Below, piece after piece: positions 27,188-35,666 of a stretch of DNA of 64,000 nucleotides. The stretch covers positions 70,105 through 134,104 of the forward strand of contig DASYKS010000011.1 of assembly GCA_035995205.1 (NCBI GenBank), given 5' to 3'. Position 1 is the stretch's first letter; every line of letters begins with the position of its first letter. This DNA comes from DASYKS01 sp035995205. GTDB taxonomy: Bacteria; Acidobacteriota; Thermoanaerobaculia; Multivoradales; UBA5704. Under the pieces are notes generated by a model. The model searched no databases and was not told where the DNA came from. It saw only the letters and a list, made by a program, of their open reading frames with translations. Both the position numbers and the translations under genes were made by a program.

Positions 27188-28837
27188 CTACTGCGCCGGC
27201 AGCACCTCCAACCGAACCGGGTCGTCCCTATTCAAATAGCTCTCTCCGGCGACGTTCATCCCCGTCGCCTGGTAATTGCGGTCGGCGCGGGCTCCCCACA
27301 TTTCGAGCAGGAGAAGGACGAGCGCCACCCCGCCGAAGATGCGCAACGCGAGTCGCGAGAGCGGCGCTTCCGCCGATGGTAGTAGGGGCCGTGCACGACG
27401 GATCAGCCCGCCGAGCCCTACGAGGGCCGAGGCGATCAGAACGTTCCAGAGCGGCAGGTAGAGCAGCCCTTGGCGTGCGTAGCCGAAGAACAGGCCGGTG
27501 GCGGTGAGACCCACTCCGGTGAGCAGGAGGACGAGGAGCGCCCAGCGGCGTGGGCCTCCGGGCGTGGCCAGGCAGAGAGCCAGCCCGATCAGCGCGAGCG
27601 GCGCGGTAAGCCAAAGCGCGCCCGAGCCGTCGGGGAGGAAGACGTCGACCGCGCCGCGGGTGCCGCGGAGTCCTCCCGGCTGGTTCCATTGGGTCCAGCC
27701 GAGTCGGAGGGCGCCGAAGAAGCGTGCCCATTTGCGTAGGACGAGGCGGCCGAAAGCGGCGGGGTTCTCTCGAATCCATTCCCAGGCCATCCGGTCGCCG
27801 TGAAGGAGGAAGCGCAGATGTTCCGGATTCTGGAGGTCGAGCACGCCGGTGGCATTGGCTGACGCCATCAGGGAGCGCGAGAAGCTGCCGTCCGCCCCGG
27901 CACGGTTGGCGAGTGCCAGGTTGATCGGGCCGTAGATCGTGATCGGCACGAAGGTCGGCAGCGGCTCGGCGGCTCCGTGACGGGCGTTCACTTCCCCGAG
28001 ACGCACGGCGTTGCGGATCGTCCAGGGGGCTACGACCAGGAAGGCGCCAAGGAGAGCGAACACCCAGGGGCGAAGGGGAGCGCCTTGTGGCGATCGGCGA
28101 GCTTTCCACACTCCCAGGAAGCCGACCCCAACGAGCAGGACCGCGATCAGAATTCCTTCGGCGCGGACGAGGGCGAGATAGCCAAGCAGCAATCCGAGCC
28201 CGAGGCCCGTCCGCCAGGTGCCGCTCGTGGCTGCCGGTGCGGCCAACGGATGTTCGAGCCGCCGGGTCCAGATCCAGAGCGCGAGCAGCAACAGCGTGCC
28301 CCAGGTCCCTTCGGTGACCGGGGCGACGTGGATCACGTAGAGGCCGAAGGCGTAGAGCGACAGCAGTGCCCCGCCGAGCGCCGCGAGCCGGCCGACGTAG
28401 GGCCGGGCGACGGCGTAGAGCAGGCCGATCGAGGCACTACCGACGAGGGCGAGCACCGCTTTGAGCGCGAAGAACGGTACTTTGGCGTCCGTCGCTCCGG
28501 CGCCCAGCAGGGTGTGCAGCCCCGCGAGTAGCCAGGCGAAGCCGGGGGGATGGAACGGAATGCCGCCGTCGTACAGCTCGCCGCCGAGCAGCGCGCGGGC
28601 GTAACGGTAAAAGGTTTCGGAATCGCCCTCGTAGAAGATCGTGAAGGGCCAGTCGCGATCGCGATTGGAAACCAAAAACGCCAGCCGGTGCGTCCAGGCG
28701 AGGAACGTGAGGCCGATCGAGATCCACAGGTCGGCGCGCGAACGCGGCACAGTTCGAGCCGGAGCGGTCTTCGCTCGCGGTCCCGACAGAACCTTGGGAT
28801 CGAGTTTGCGGGGATCGGGACGCTTTTTTGAGCTCAA
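27188..28837 (-). CDS. GT-C membrane glycosyltransferase (PMT/ArnT-like)
   Basis: About 549 residues with about ten TM helices. The first extracytoplasmic loop carries FYEGDSETFYRYARALL and IPFHPPG, the acidic motif and HPPG of family-39-like GT-C enzymes that use polyprenyl-phosphate sugars. The C-terminus is a soluble tail. The start is uncertain: the frame is open back to 29095 but that part runs antisense-free into the metalloprotease gene and is not membrane-like. TTG at 28837, just after the metalloprotease terminator, is my choice; no good ribosome binding site is visible. Likely glycosylates lipid or protein in the periplasm. Confidence 0.75.
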   Translation of the reverse strand: MSSKKRPDPRKLDPKVLSGPRAKTAPARTVPRSRADLWISIGLTFLAWTHRLAFLVSNRDRDWPFTIFYEGDSETFYRYARALLGGELYDGGIPFHPPGFAWLLAGLHTLLGAGATDAKVPFFALKAVLALVGSASIGLLYAVARPYVGRLAALGGALLSLYAFGLYVIHVAPVTEGTWGTLLLLALWIWTRRLEHPLAAPAATSGTWRTGLGLGLLLGYLALVRAEGILIAVLLVGVGFLGVWKARRSPQGAPLRPWVFALLGAFLVVAPWTIRNAVRLGEVNARHGAAEPLPTFVPITIYGPINLALANRAGADGSFSRSLMASANATGVLDLQNPEHLRFLLHGDRMAWEWIRENPAAFGRLVLRKWARFFGALRLGWTQWNQPGGLRGTRGAVDVFLPDGSGALWLTAPLALIGLALCLATPGGPRRWALLVLLLTGVGLTATGLFFGYARQGLLYLPLWNVLIASALVGLGGLIRRARPLLPSAEAPLSRLALRIFGGVALVLLLLEMWGARADRNYQATGMNVAGESYLNRDDPVRLEVLPAQ

Positions 28838-28875
28838 GACGGGATGACGATAGCAGAGGGTGATCGAGGGAAAAC

Positions 28876-28902
28876 GGAGGCCGCCGCACCGCGACGGCCT
28901 CC
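28876..28902 (-). terminator. rho-independent terminator after metalloprotease 1
   Basis: On the minus strand GGAGGCCG pairs with CGGCCTCC across an 11-nt loop, followed by GTTTTCCC. It lies 16 bp beyond the stop codon. The paralogous gene upstream has the same kind of hairpin at 31126-31154. Confidence 0.7.
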
Positions 28903-28917
28903 TGCTGACCCGAATCT

Positions 28918-30993
28918 TTACAGCGTGCAGGCCGGCCGTGCGCCGCAGGCGATGCCGTGGGCGGTGTAGGCGTCCCAGATCCGGCAGCCGTTCGGCGTGC
29001 CGTTCGCGAGGTTCCCGTCGTCGTCGTCCGCGGCGAGGAACACTGTGTACCAGTTCGACGCGGCGCAGCCGTCTACCGCCGCCGACGGATTGCACTTGCC
29101 TCCCGAGGCCACCCGGTAGGCGGACTTGCTGGGGGTGAGGCTCTTGTACCAGATCGAATCCATCGCGGCCCAGCCGGCGGTCGTGCCGTAGTGGCCGACC
29201 AGCGACTGCGCGAGATCCCAGTTGGCTGAGCTGGCGATGTAGCTCTCGCAGTGCCCTTCATAGCCCATCGGCCCCTGGTAGGCGCCGATGATGATGAACT
29301 GGAAGTACGGGCACGAGTAGCGGTCGCAGTTGATGCCGTTGTTGTCGGCAACCATGCTCGGTTTGGCGATCGTCTTCGTGCCCAGAGTCGAGAAATCCTG
29401 CATGTCGCGGACGCCCGTGCAGGTCGTGCAGTTGGCGCAGGTCACGCCGGGCTGGAAGTTCGGGCCGATGCAGCTGTTCTTGGTCTCCAGGAACGCGAAG
29501 GTGTCGCCGACCGCCTCGCCCGTCCCCTTGTCGCTCGCCGCACCTCCCGAGTTGGTGTCCATGCCGTGGCCCCACTCGTGGAGGAAGACCGCGGCGATCT
29601 CGCCGGTGTTCGAGCAGCCGCCGCCCGAGCGGTAGAAGTTGACCGTAGTGCCGTCCCAGAATGCGTTGCACGTGTTGTTGATGTTCATATTCGCGGTGAC
29701 CGTGCCGTTCAGCCAGGCGTTGCCGGGCAGGAAGCCGGCGGCTTTCCGGTTGATGTTGGTCAGGTGGTAGTAGCCCGACCGGGTGGCGTGGGTGTTGCCC
29801 GCGCCGCCGACTCCGGGCGTCGTGCAGTCGGTGCCGCCGCTCGTGCCGAACGCGAGGTTGCCGGTCGAGGAGTCGGACAGCGAGATCGCGCCGCAGTTGT
29901 CGGTCATCTTGAAATACTTGCCGTTCAAGGTGGAGGTCGCCGTGCCGCCGGAGTAGGTGTAATTGCCGCTCGCATCGGCCACTTTCGCTCCGCCGTTGGT
30001 GACGTTCGCGAATGGCAGACCGCGCACCACCTCGGCGTCCGTGTTGGTGGTGGGATAGATGCCGCCGGTCACCTGGGCGTACGAGTTCAGGTCGAGCATT
30101 TCGAGCACCCGGCCGCTCTTCGCATCGACCACCGCTTGCCACGTCGTCGGGTCGCCGTCGCGGCGAAACGCAAGCCGCCAGGCGAGGACGTGGTCGTAGC
30201 CCTTGCCGGGAGTGCCCTTGAAACTCATCGCCGGGGCTTCGCCCGCGGTGAGCGTCGGGTAGATCCGCAGCTCGCCCGCGTTGACAATCTCGGTCTTCTC
30301 GAACAGGCCGACGCCGAGACTGGCGAGGGCCTGGGCAAACGCCTCTTCACGGGAGATTCGCGGCTTGGGATCGAGGCGGATGTCGGCAACCTTTTCGGCG
30401 CCGAACTGCACGATGTTGCCGTGGTTGATCCGGAAGTAGACGTTCGCGCCGTCCACCGGCAGCCCGCGGTAGAACTGCTGCAGCTCGACCGACCAGAAAT
30501 GGCCGTCTCCCGCCCGAGCGCTCGACGCCTCATCGAGACGGAGCTGGCCGGGCGCCACCCGCAGAACCTCGGGAAACTGTGTGAGGAACGCCCGCACCCG
30601 AGCCTCCACATCGAAAAGGGTGATGTCGCCCGCATGGCCAAGATTCAGGTCGTCCCGGGTCAGGCGGTTGCCCTTGCCCGGCAGGAGCGGAATGCCGATC
30701 CCTTCGATCAGGTTCGGCCGGCCGCTCCGGATATCCATCCGGATCTCCCACTCCGCCGAATGGTGGGCGAAGAAACGCTGGAGCGAGGCGAGATCCGCCG
30801 CCCGCCGCGTGCCCTTTTCGTAGATCGCAAGCGAGGGGGTCACTTCGAGATCGGGGACCGAGCCCCCGCGCGCGAAAGCGGCCGGGCGCGCCGCGCCGGA
30901 GGATTGGGCCGGAGGCTGGATGGCGAAGGCGAGCGACGGGCACAACACGGCCGCCGCGAGGACGATGACACTCCTCGAACCGAGGGTTTTCAC
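28918..30993 (-). CDS. secreted zinc metalloprotease (HEWGH, M36/M4-like), copy 1
   Basis: The 691-residue protein has a signal peptide (cleavage after SLAFA), a propeptide of FTP/PepSY character to about residue 330 (including the region ending VVDAKSGRVLEMLDLN), then a catalytic domain. The zinc motif is HEWGH with His472, Glu473 and His476, and the third ligand Glu is probably in GTGEAVGDTFAF. The domain is Cys-rich (CIGPNF, CANCTTCTG, CDRYSCPY) and ends in DGNLANGTPNGCRIW. It belongs with the gluzincins near M36/M4, but the HEWGH and Cys pattern differ from classical fungalysin HEYTH. It starts at GTG 30993 with GGAGGA upstream and is a tandem duplicate of the next gene. Confidence 0.85.
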   Translation of the reverse strand: MKTLGSRSVIVLAAAVLCPSLAFAIQPPAQSSGAARPAAFARGGSVPDLEVTPSLAIYEKGTRRAADLASLQRFFAHHSAEWEIRMDIRSGRPNLIEGIGIPLLPGKGNRLTRDDLNLGHAGDITLFDVEARVRAFLTQFPEVLRVAPGQLRLDEASSARAGDGHFWSVELQQFYRGLPVDGANVYFRINHGNIVQFGAEKVADIRLDPKPRISREEAFAQALASLGVGLFEKTEIVNAGELRIYPTLTAGEAPAMSFKGTPGKGYDHVLAWRLAFRRDGDPTTWQAVVDAKSGRVLEMLDLNSYAQVTGGIYPTTNTDAEVVRGLPFANVTNGGAKVADASGNYTYSGGTATSTLNGKYFKMTDNCGAISLSDSSTGNLAFGTSGGTDCTTPGVGGAGNTHATRSGYYHLTNINRKAAGFLPGNAWLNGTVTANMNINNTCNAFWDGTTVNFYRSGGGCSNTGEIAAVFLHEWGHGMDTNSGGAASDKGTGEAVGDTFAFLETKNSCIGPNFQPGVTCANCTTCTGVRDMQDFSTLGTKTIAKPSMVADNNGINCDRYSCPYFQFIIIGAYQGPMGYEGHCESYIASSANWDLAQSLVGHYGTTAGWAAMDSIWYKSLTPSKSAYRVASGGKCNPSAAVDGCAASNWYTVFLAADDDDGNLANGTPNGCRIWDAYTAHGIACGARPACTL

Positions 30994-31000
30994 GTGCGTC

Positions 31001-31037
31001 TCCTCCTTGTCTGTTCAGGCAATTGCCTGTAACTAAA
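31001..31037 (-). promoter_or_regulatory. conserved 5' leader of metalloprotease copy 1
   Basis: TTTAGTTACAGGCAA (31023-31037 on the minus strand), then a CAG(A/C)ACAAGGAGGA-like stretch with the ribosome binding site, is nearly identical to the leader of copy 2 at 33246-33281. The motif ends 29 nt before the start codon in copy 1. In this copy it also forms AGGCAATTGCCT, a 12-bp palindrome. It may hold a -10-like element or an operator. Confidence 0.5.
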
Positions 31038-31125
31038 GTGGGTGCGCGAGGAGGCGGGGAGCGAGACGTGAAACGGGAGCGTTCAGGCCGGGAAGTTTGC
31101 CCTGGACCGATCGCCGGCAAAGAGC

Positions 31126-31154
31126 GGGGGCCGCCGCAACGCGCGACGGCCCCC
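31126..31154 (-). terminator. rho-independent terminator after metalloprotease 2
   Basis: On the minus strand GGGGGCCG pairs with CGGCCCCC, loop rich in GCG, followed by GCTCTTTGCC. It is 24 bp after the stop and similar in sequence to the hairpin at 28876-28902, so the duplication probably included the terminator. The poly-U run is weak. Confidence 0.55.
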
Positions 31155-31177
31155 TGGAGAATGGATTTCGACCTCTT

Positions 31178-33238
31178 CTACTGCGTGCAGGTAGGCCGGG
31201 AGCCGCAGGCGATGCCGTGCGCGGTGTAGGCGTCCCAGATCCGGCAACCGTTCGGCGTGCCGTTCGCGAGATTCCCGTCATCGTCGTCCGCGGCGAGGAA
31301 CACGGTGTACCAGTTCGACGCGGCGCAGCCGTCAACGGTCGCCGCCGGATTGCACTTGCCGCCCGAGACGACCCGGTAGGCGCTCTTGCTGGGGGTCAAG
31401 CTCTTGTACCAGATGGCGTCCATCTTTTGCCATCCGGTCGTCGTGCCCCAATGTCCCACCAGCGACTGCGCGAGATCCCAGTTCGCCGAGCTCGCGATGT
31501 AGCTCTCGCAATGCCCCTCGTAGCCCATCGGCCCCTGGTAGGCGGTGATGCCGCTGATATAGGGGCAGCTGAAGCGGTCGCAGTTGATGCCGTTGTTGTC
31601 CGCCACCTTGCTCGGCCGGGCGATCGTCTTGGTGCCCAGGGTCGAGAAGTCCTGCATGTCGCGCACGCCCGTGCAGGTCGTGCAGTTGGTGCAGGGAACG
31701 CCGGGTCGGAAGTTCGGACCGATGCAGCTGTTCTTGGTTTCGAGGAACGCGAACGTGTCGCCCACCGCTTCGCCGGTTCCCTTGTCGCTCGCCGCACCGC
31801 CCGAGTTGGTGTCCATCCCATGGCCCCATTCGTGGAGGAAGACCGCCGCGATCTCGCCGGTGTTCGAGCAACCGCCGCCCGAGCGGTAGAAGTTGACCGT
31901 GCTGCCGTTCCAAAACGCGTTGCAGGTGTTGTTGATGTTCATGTTGGCGGTGAGCGTGCCGTTCAGCCACCCGTTGCCGGGCAGGAAACTGATCGCCTTC
32001 CGGTTGATGTTAGTCAGGTGGTAGAAGCCCGACCGGGTGGCGTGGGTGTTGCCCGAGCCGCCGACTCCCGGCGTCGTGCAGTCGGTGCCGCCGCTGGTGC
32101 CGAACGCGAGGTTGCCGGTCGACGAATTCGACAGCGAGATCGAGCCGCAGTTGTCGCTCATCCGGATGTACTTGCCGTTCAGGGTCGAGGTCGCGGTACC
32201 GCCCGAATAGGTGTAGTTGCCGCCGGCATCCGTCACCTTCGTTCCGCTGTTCGTGACGTTGGCGAACGGCAACCCGACCACCACCTCGGGGTCCGTGTTG
32301 GTGGTGGGATAGATGCCGCCGGTGACCTGCGCATAGTCGTTCAGGTCCAGGAGCTCCAGCAGGTTGCCGGTCCGCGCGTCGACCACCGCGCCCCAGGTCG
32401 CGGGATCGCCTTCGCGGCGAAACGCGAGCTTCCACGCCAGCACGTGGCCGTACCCTTTGCCGGGGATGCCGGCAAAGCGCATCGCCGGAGCCTCGCCGGC
32501 AAGCAGCGTCGGATAGATGCGCAGCTCGCCCGCGTTCACGATCTCGGTCTTCTCGAACAGGCCGACGCCGAGCGCGGAAAGCGCCGCGGCGAACGCGGCT
32601 TCGCGGCCGGTCTTCGGCGTCGTGTCGAGACGGACGGTGGCGACCTTCTCGGCGCCGAATTGAACGATGTTGCCCTGGTTGATGCGGAAGAAGACGTTCG
32701 CCCCTTCGACCGGGATTCCCTTGTAGAACTGCTGCAGCTCAATCACCCAGAACTGGCCGTCGCGGCCGGCGCGGGCGCTCGCTTGCTCATCCAGCCGGAG
32801 CTGGCCCGGCGCCACGCGCAGAACCTCGGGGAACTGCGCCAGGAACGCCCGCACCCGGGCTTCGACGTCCTTCACCGTCAAGTCGCCCGCGTGGCCGAGC
32901 TTCAGGTCATCCAGAGTCAAGCGGTTGCCTTTGCCCGGCAGGAGCGGGATGCCGGCCCCCTCGATCAGGTTCGGCCGCGCGCTCCTCGTGTCCATCCGGA
33001 TCTCCCACTCCGCCGTGTGGTGAGCGAAGAACCGCTGGAACGAAGCGAGATCGGCGGCCTGCCGCGTGCCTCGGCCATAGATCTCAAGAGAGGGGGTCAC
33101 GTCCAGCACCCGCACGCCCCCGGCGCCGAACGAGGCGATGCCCATCGGCTCGTGCGGCGGCACGAGAGCAAAAGCGAACGACGGGGACAGTGCGACCACA
33201 GCAGCGGCGACGACACCCCACCTGGCGAAGATTTTCAT
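31178..33238 (-). CDS. secreted zinc metalloprotease (HEWGH, M36/M4-like), copy 2
   Basis: This 686-residue protein matches copy 1 across its whole length, with the catalytic half most similar. Signal peptide ends SFAFA; zinc ligands are His469 and His473 in HEWGH with catalytic Glu470, and GTGEAVGDTFAF follows. The main differences are in the propeptide and a short deletion near the CPY region (CPYISGITAYQGP here, CPYFQFIIIGAYQGP in copy 1). ATG 33238 follows GGAGG. Together with copy 1 it probably degrades external protein; the propeptide would keep it inactive during export. Confidence 0.86.
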   Translation of the reverse strand: MKIFARWGVVAAAVVALSPSFAFALVPPHEPMGIASFGAGGVRVLDVTPSLEIYGRGTRQAADLASFQRFFAHHTAEWEIRMDTRSARPNLIEGAGIPLLPGKGNRLTLDDLKLGHAGDLTVKDVEARVRAFLAQFPEVLRVAPGQLRLDEQASARAGRDGQFWVIELQQFYKGIPVEGANVFFRINQGNIVQFGAEKVATVRLDTTPKTGREAAFAAALSALGVGLFEKTEIVNAGELRIYPTLLAGEAPAMRFAGIPGKGYGHVLAWKLAFRREGDPATWGAVVDARTGNLLELLDLNDYAQVTGGIYPTTNTDPEVVVGLPFANVTNSGTKVTDAGGNYTYSGGTATSTLNGKYIRMSDNCGSISLSNSSTGNLAFGTSGGTDCTTPGVGGSGNTHATRSGFYHLTNINRKAISFLPGNGWLNGTLTANMNINNTCNAFWNGSTVNFYRSGGGCSNTGEIAAVFLHEWGHGMDTNSGGAASDKGTGEAVGDTFAFLETKNSCIGPNFRPGVPCTNCTTCTGVRDMQDFSTLGTKTIARPSKVADNNGINCDRFSCPYISGITAYQGPMGYEGHCESYIASSANWDLAQSLVGHWGTTTGWQKMDAIWYKSLTPSKSAYRVVSGGKCNPAATVDGCAASNWYTVFLAADDDDGNLANGTPNGCRIWDAYTAHGIACGSRPTCTQ

Positions 33239-33245
33239 CTTCCAT

Positions 33246-33281
33246 TCCTCCTTGTCGGTTCAGGACTTGCCTGTAACTAAA
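33246..33281 (-). promoter_or_regulatory. conserved 5' leader of metalloprotease copy 2
   Basis: TTTAGTTACAGGCAA (33267-33281, minus strand) and the following ACAAGGAGGA repeat the leader of copy 1 at similar distance from the start codon (28 nt). The shared leader indicates common expression. Confidence 0.5.
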
Positions 33282-33612
33282 AGAGGTGCGTTTGGGGGTC
33301 GACTTCGAGACGAATGAAATTCGATGCCTCCGGGCGGATTGCCGGAGGCAGCTTTCTCCCAAGGTGCCGTGCGCCGAACTTTCCGATGCGACGCCCCGGC
33401 GGCGCCGATCTTGCCGAAAACCCGCGCTGCCTACCCGAGTCTCAGTCGAGAAGCGCGCGGCGGCATCGCCCTTGCTTTGACGTCGGCTCAACGCCTGTCG
33501 TTCGCGCGCTGCGCGGACCCGGGTGCGGAAAACTCCTAGGGCGAGGGGACAACCGCCGGCCGATCCGTTCCCGCAGGAGCGAGCCGGGCCCCCTCATGAT
33601 GCGCGCGGGGCC
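33282..33612. other. intergenic gap, no gene seen
   Basis: About 330 bp between the metalloprotease leader and the ribosome binding site of the outer-membrane barrel gene. It must contain divergent promoters. Short open frames here lack ribosome binding sites and family features. No repeat or RNA structure was recognised. Confidence 0.5.
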
Positions 33613-33629
33613 TTTCGAAGGAGATCCAA

Positions 33630-34202
33630 ATGACCAAAATCAAGCAGCTACTTCCCATATTGGCGCTGGCGGGGCTCTTGGCCAGCCCGGCGTTGGCCAC
33701 CGACTTCGGTCTCTACGGCACCTATTGGGACACTGATGCCCTCAATTCGACCGCCGGCGGCGGCGCCAAGCTCGGCTTCGGCGAGGGGCTGGTGCGCTTC
33801 GAGGTGCGAGCGAGCCATTTCCCCGATCTCTCCGAGAACGTGAACGAGCTGATCGACAACGGCACCGGGCGGTTCAAGGTTCGGGCGACCGTGCCGGAAG
33901 CCGGGATCACGTTCAATTTCGCGCCGGAACAGAGGTTCCAGCCGTACCTCGGCGCGGGCGCCTCGTACTACATTCTCGACACCAACCAGTTCGAGGTCGA
34001 CGATGAGATCGGCTGGTACGGTCTCGTAGGGTTCCACGTCGGTCGTCCCGAGGGCGGTCCGGCGTTCTTCGCCGAAGGTATGTACCGGAAAGTCGATGCG
34101 ACGATCGTCAATGACGACGCAACCGACCCCGATGTGAACGGCAAGGTCGACTTCGACCTGTCCGGTCCCGCGGTCAATGCTGGCGTGCTCTTCCGCTTCT
34201 AG
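33630..34202 (+). CDS. small outer-membrane beta-barrel protein (OmpW/OmpA-barrel-like)
   Basis: The 190-residue protein has a signal peptide (ILALAGLLASPALA) and alternating amphipathic strands with Gly/aromatic spacing (FGLYGTYWD, FQPYLGAGASYYI, GVLFRF). It ends in Phe, the usual barrel C-terminus for BAM recognition. An eight-stranded barrel fits the size. AAGGAGATCC precedes ATG 33630, and a strong terminator follows the gene, so it is a single-gene unit. Function unknown; small barrels of this type are porins or surface structural proteins. Confidence 0.8.
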   Translation: MTKIKQLLPILALAGLLASPALATDFGLYGTYWDTDALNSTAGGGAKLGFGEGLVRFEVRASHFPDLSENVNELIDNGTGRFKVRATVPEAGITFNFAPEQRFQPYLGAGASYYILDTNQFEVDDEIGWYGLVGFHVGRPEGGPAFFAEGMYRKVDATIVNDDATDPDVNGKVDFDLSGPAVNAGVLFRF

Positions 34203-34230
34203 GCTTAAACCGGACTCCACATTCGATTCC

Positions 34231-34263
34231 ACGAGCGGCGGGGAGATTTCCCCCGCCGCTCGT
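34231..34263 (+). terminator. rho-independent terminator after barrel gene
   Basis: ACGAGCGGCGGGG pairs perfectly with CCCCGCCGCTCGT (13 bp) across a 7-nt loop, followed by TCTTCG. The short T-run is weak but the stem is very stable. Confidence 0.75.
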
Positions 34264-34322
34264 TCTTCGATGCTCGGAATTGGTTTGACAACCGAAGGCG
34301 GGCCTCTCTACGCTCCCCCGCA

Positions 34323-35639
34323 GTGCTCTCCGAACGGCAAGTCGTACTGCATAGCTGGTGCGCCCAGGCGGATTGGGACGCTCCCACCGTAGTCGGCGGC
34401 TCGGGCGCCCGGTTGTTTCTTGCCGACGGGCGGACGGTGCTCGATTTTTCGAGCCTCGCGGAGTGCAGCAACCTTGGGCATCAACATCCGCGCCTGATCG
34501 CGGCGATCCGCGCGCAAGCCGAGCGGTTGTGCTTCGTGACCAACGCCTGGGGCGCCGAGCCGCGGGCGGAGCTGGCGAACCGGCTGTTGGAGCTTTCCGG
34601 GTTCGCGGGCGGGCGCGTGTTCTTCACTTCGGGCGGGGCCGACGCCAACGAGCATGCGGTGAAGATCGCGCGCCAGGCGGCGGGCAAGCCGCGCGGACTG
34701 GTCGTCGCCCGCGACCGCTCGTACCATGGCGCGAGCCACCTGGCCGGCGCGCTCTCGGGCGACACTCGGACGCAAGCTCAAGCGGATGCCGAGGCCATGG
34801 GCGTGCGCCACGTTCCTCCGCCTTACGCCTATCGCTGCCCGTTCGGCAGCCGGAGCGACGAAGAGTGCGGCAAGCGCGCGGCGGCTGCCGTGCGCGACGA
34901 GATTGCGACGCACGGCCCGGAGCGGGTCGCGGCGGTTCTGATGGAGCCGAACGCGGGCACGAACGGCATCGTCGCTCCCGACAACTACTGGCCCGCGCTG
35001 CGCCGCCATACCGCGGAGGCGGGAGTCTGGCTGATCGCGGACGAGGTGATGAGCGGGTTCGGGCGGTGCGGCGAGTGGTTCGCTTGGCAGCGTTACGGCG
35101 AGGCCGGTCGCCCCGACTTGATGGTGCTCGCCAAGGGGCTGACCGGCGCCACCGTTCCCCTCGGAGCGGTGTTGATTTCGTCCGACGTGGCCGCGCGTCT
35201 GGAGCACCAGGTGCTCTTGACCGGGCTCACCTATTGCGGCCATCCGCTCGCGTGCGCCGCGGGCCTCGCCGCGCTCGACGCCTACCGGGAAGAAGAGCTG
35301 ATCGAACGCTCGCGCGTGCTCGGGACACTGATGTTTTCCGAGCTTCAGAGCATGGCCGCGCGCCACGCGGTGATCGGCGACGTGCGCGGCGGCCACGGCT
35401 TGTTCGCGGTGGTCGAGCTGGAGGCCGATCGCGCAACGCGCGAGCCGATTTCCGCTTGGCCCGAGCAGGCGGCTCCCCTCAAAGCCCTGCTCGCCGAGGC
35501 GCGGGCGGAAGGCGTATCCTTCGCCGCACGCGGCAATCTCCTGATCCTCGCCCCGCCGCTCGTGATCGACGAGCGGGAGCTTGGGGAAGCGCTGGCGCTT
35601 CTCGACGCTCTTCTGGCGCGGCATTTCCCCGGCTCGTAG
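34323..35639 (+). CDS. class III PLP aminotransferase
   Basis: The 438-residue enzyme belongs to the omega-amino-acid aminotransferase group. NLGHQHPRLIAAI, the FFTSGGADANEHAVK segment, YHGASH and the PLP-binding Lys271 in VLAKGLTGA are visible, with ADEVMSGFGR ahead. The N-terminal half is closest in my memory to taurine-pyruvate and beta-alanine-pyruvate aminotransferases. It would move an amino group from a terminal amine to pyruvate or glutarate and give a semialdehyde, which the next enzyme can oxidise. It starts at GTG 34323 and opens the plus-strand catabolic operon. Exact substrate unknown. Confidence 0.88.
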   Translation: MLSERQVVLHSWCAQADWDAPTVVGGSGARLFLADGRTVLDFSSLAECSNLGHQHPRLIAAIRAQAERLCFVTNAWGAEPRAELANRLLELSGFAGGRVFFTSGGADANEHAVKIARQAAGKPRGLVVARDRSYHGASHLAGALSGDTRTQAQADAEAMGVRHVPPPYAYRCPFGSRSDEECGKRAAAAVRDEIATHGPERVAAVLMEPNAGTNGIVAPDNYWPALRRHTAEAGVWLIADEVMSGFGRCGEWFAWQRYGEAGRPDLMVLAKGLTGATVPLGAVLISSDVAARLEHQVLLTGLTYCGHPLACAAGLAALDAYREEELIERSRVLGTLMFSELQSMAARHAVIGDVRGGHGLFAVVELEADRATREPISAWPEQAAPLKALLAEARAEGVSFAARGNLLILAPPLVIDERELGEALALLDALLARHFPGS

Positions 35640-35666
35640 AGACGACGCCGTCATGGGAAACACTCG

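Noticed and set aside
27188..29095. N-terminal extension of the GT-C gene to 29095
   Set aside because: It would pass through the terminator and the 3' end of the metalloprotease gene and gives a non-membrane, Arg-rich segment.
29251..33280. Two long plus-strand frames opposite the metalloproteases
   Set aside because: They mirror each other only because the proteases are duplicated; the minus-strand frames carry signal peptides and HEWGH.
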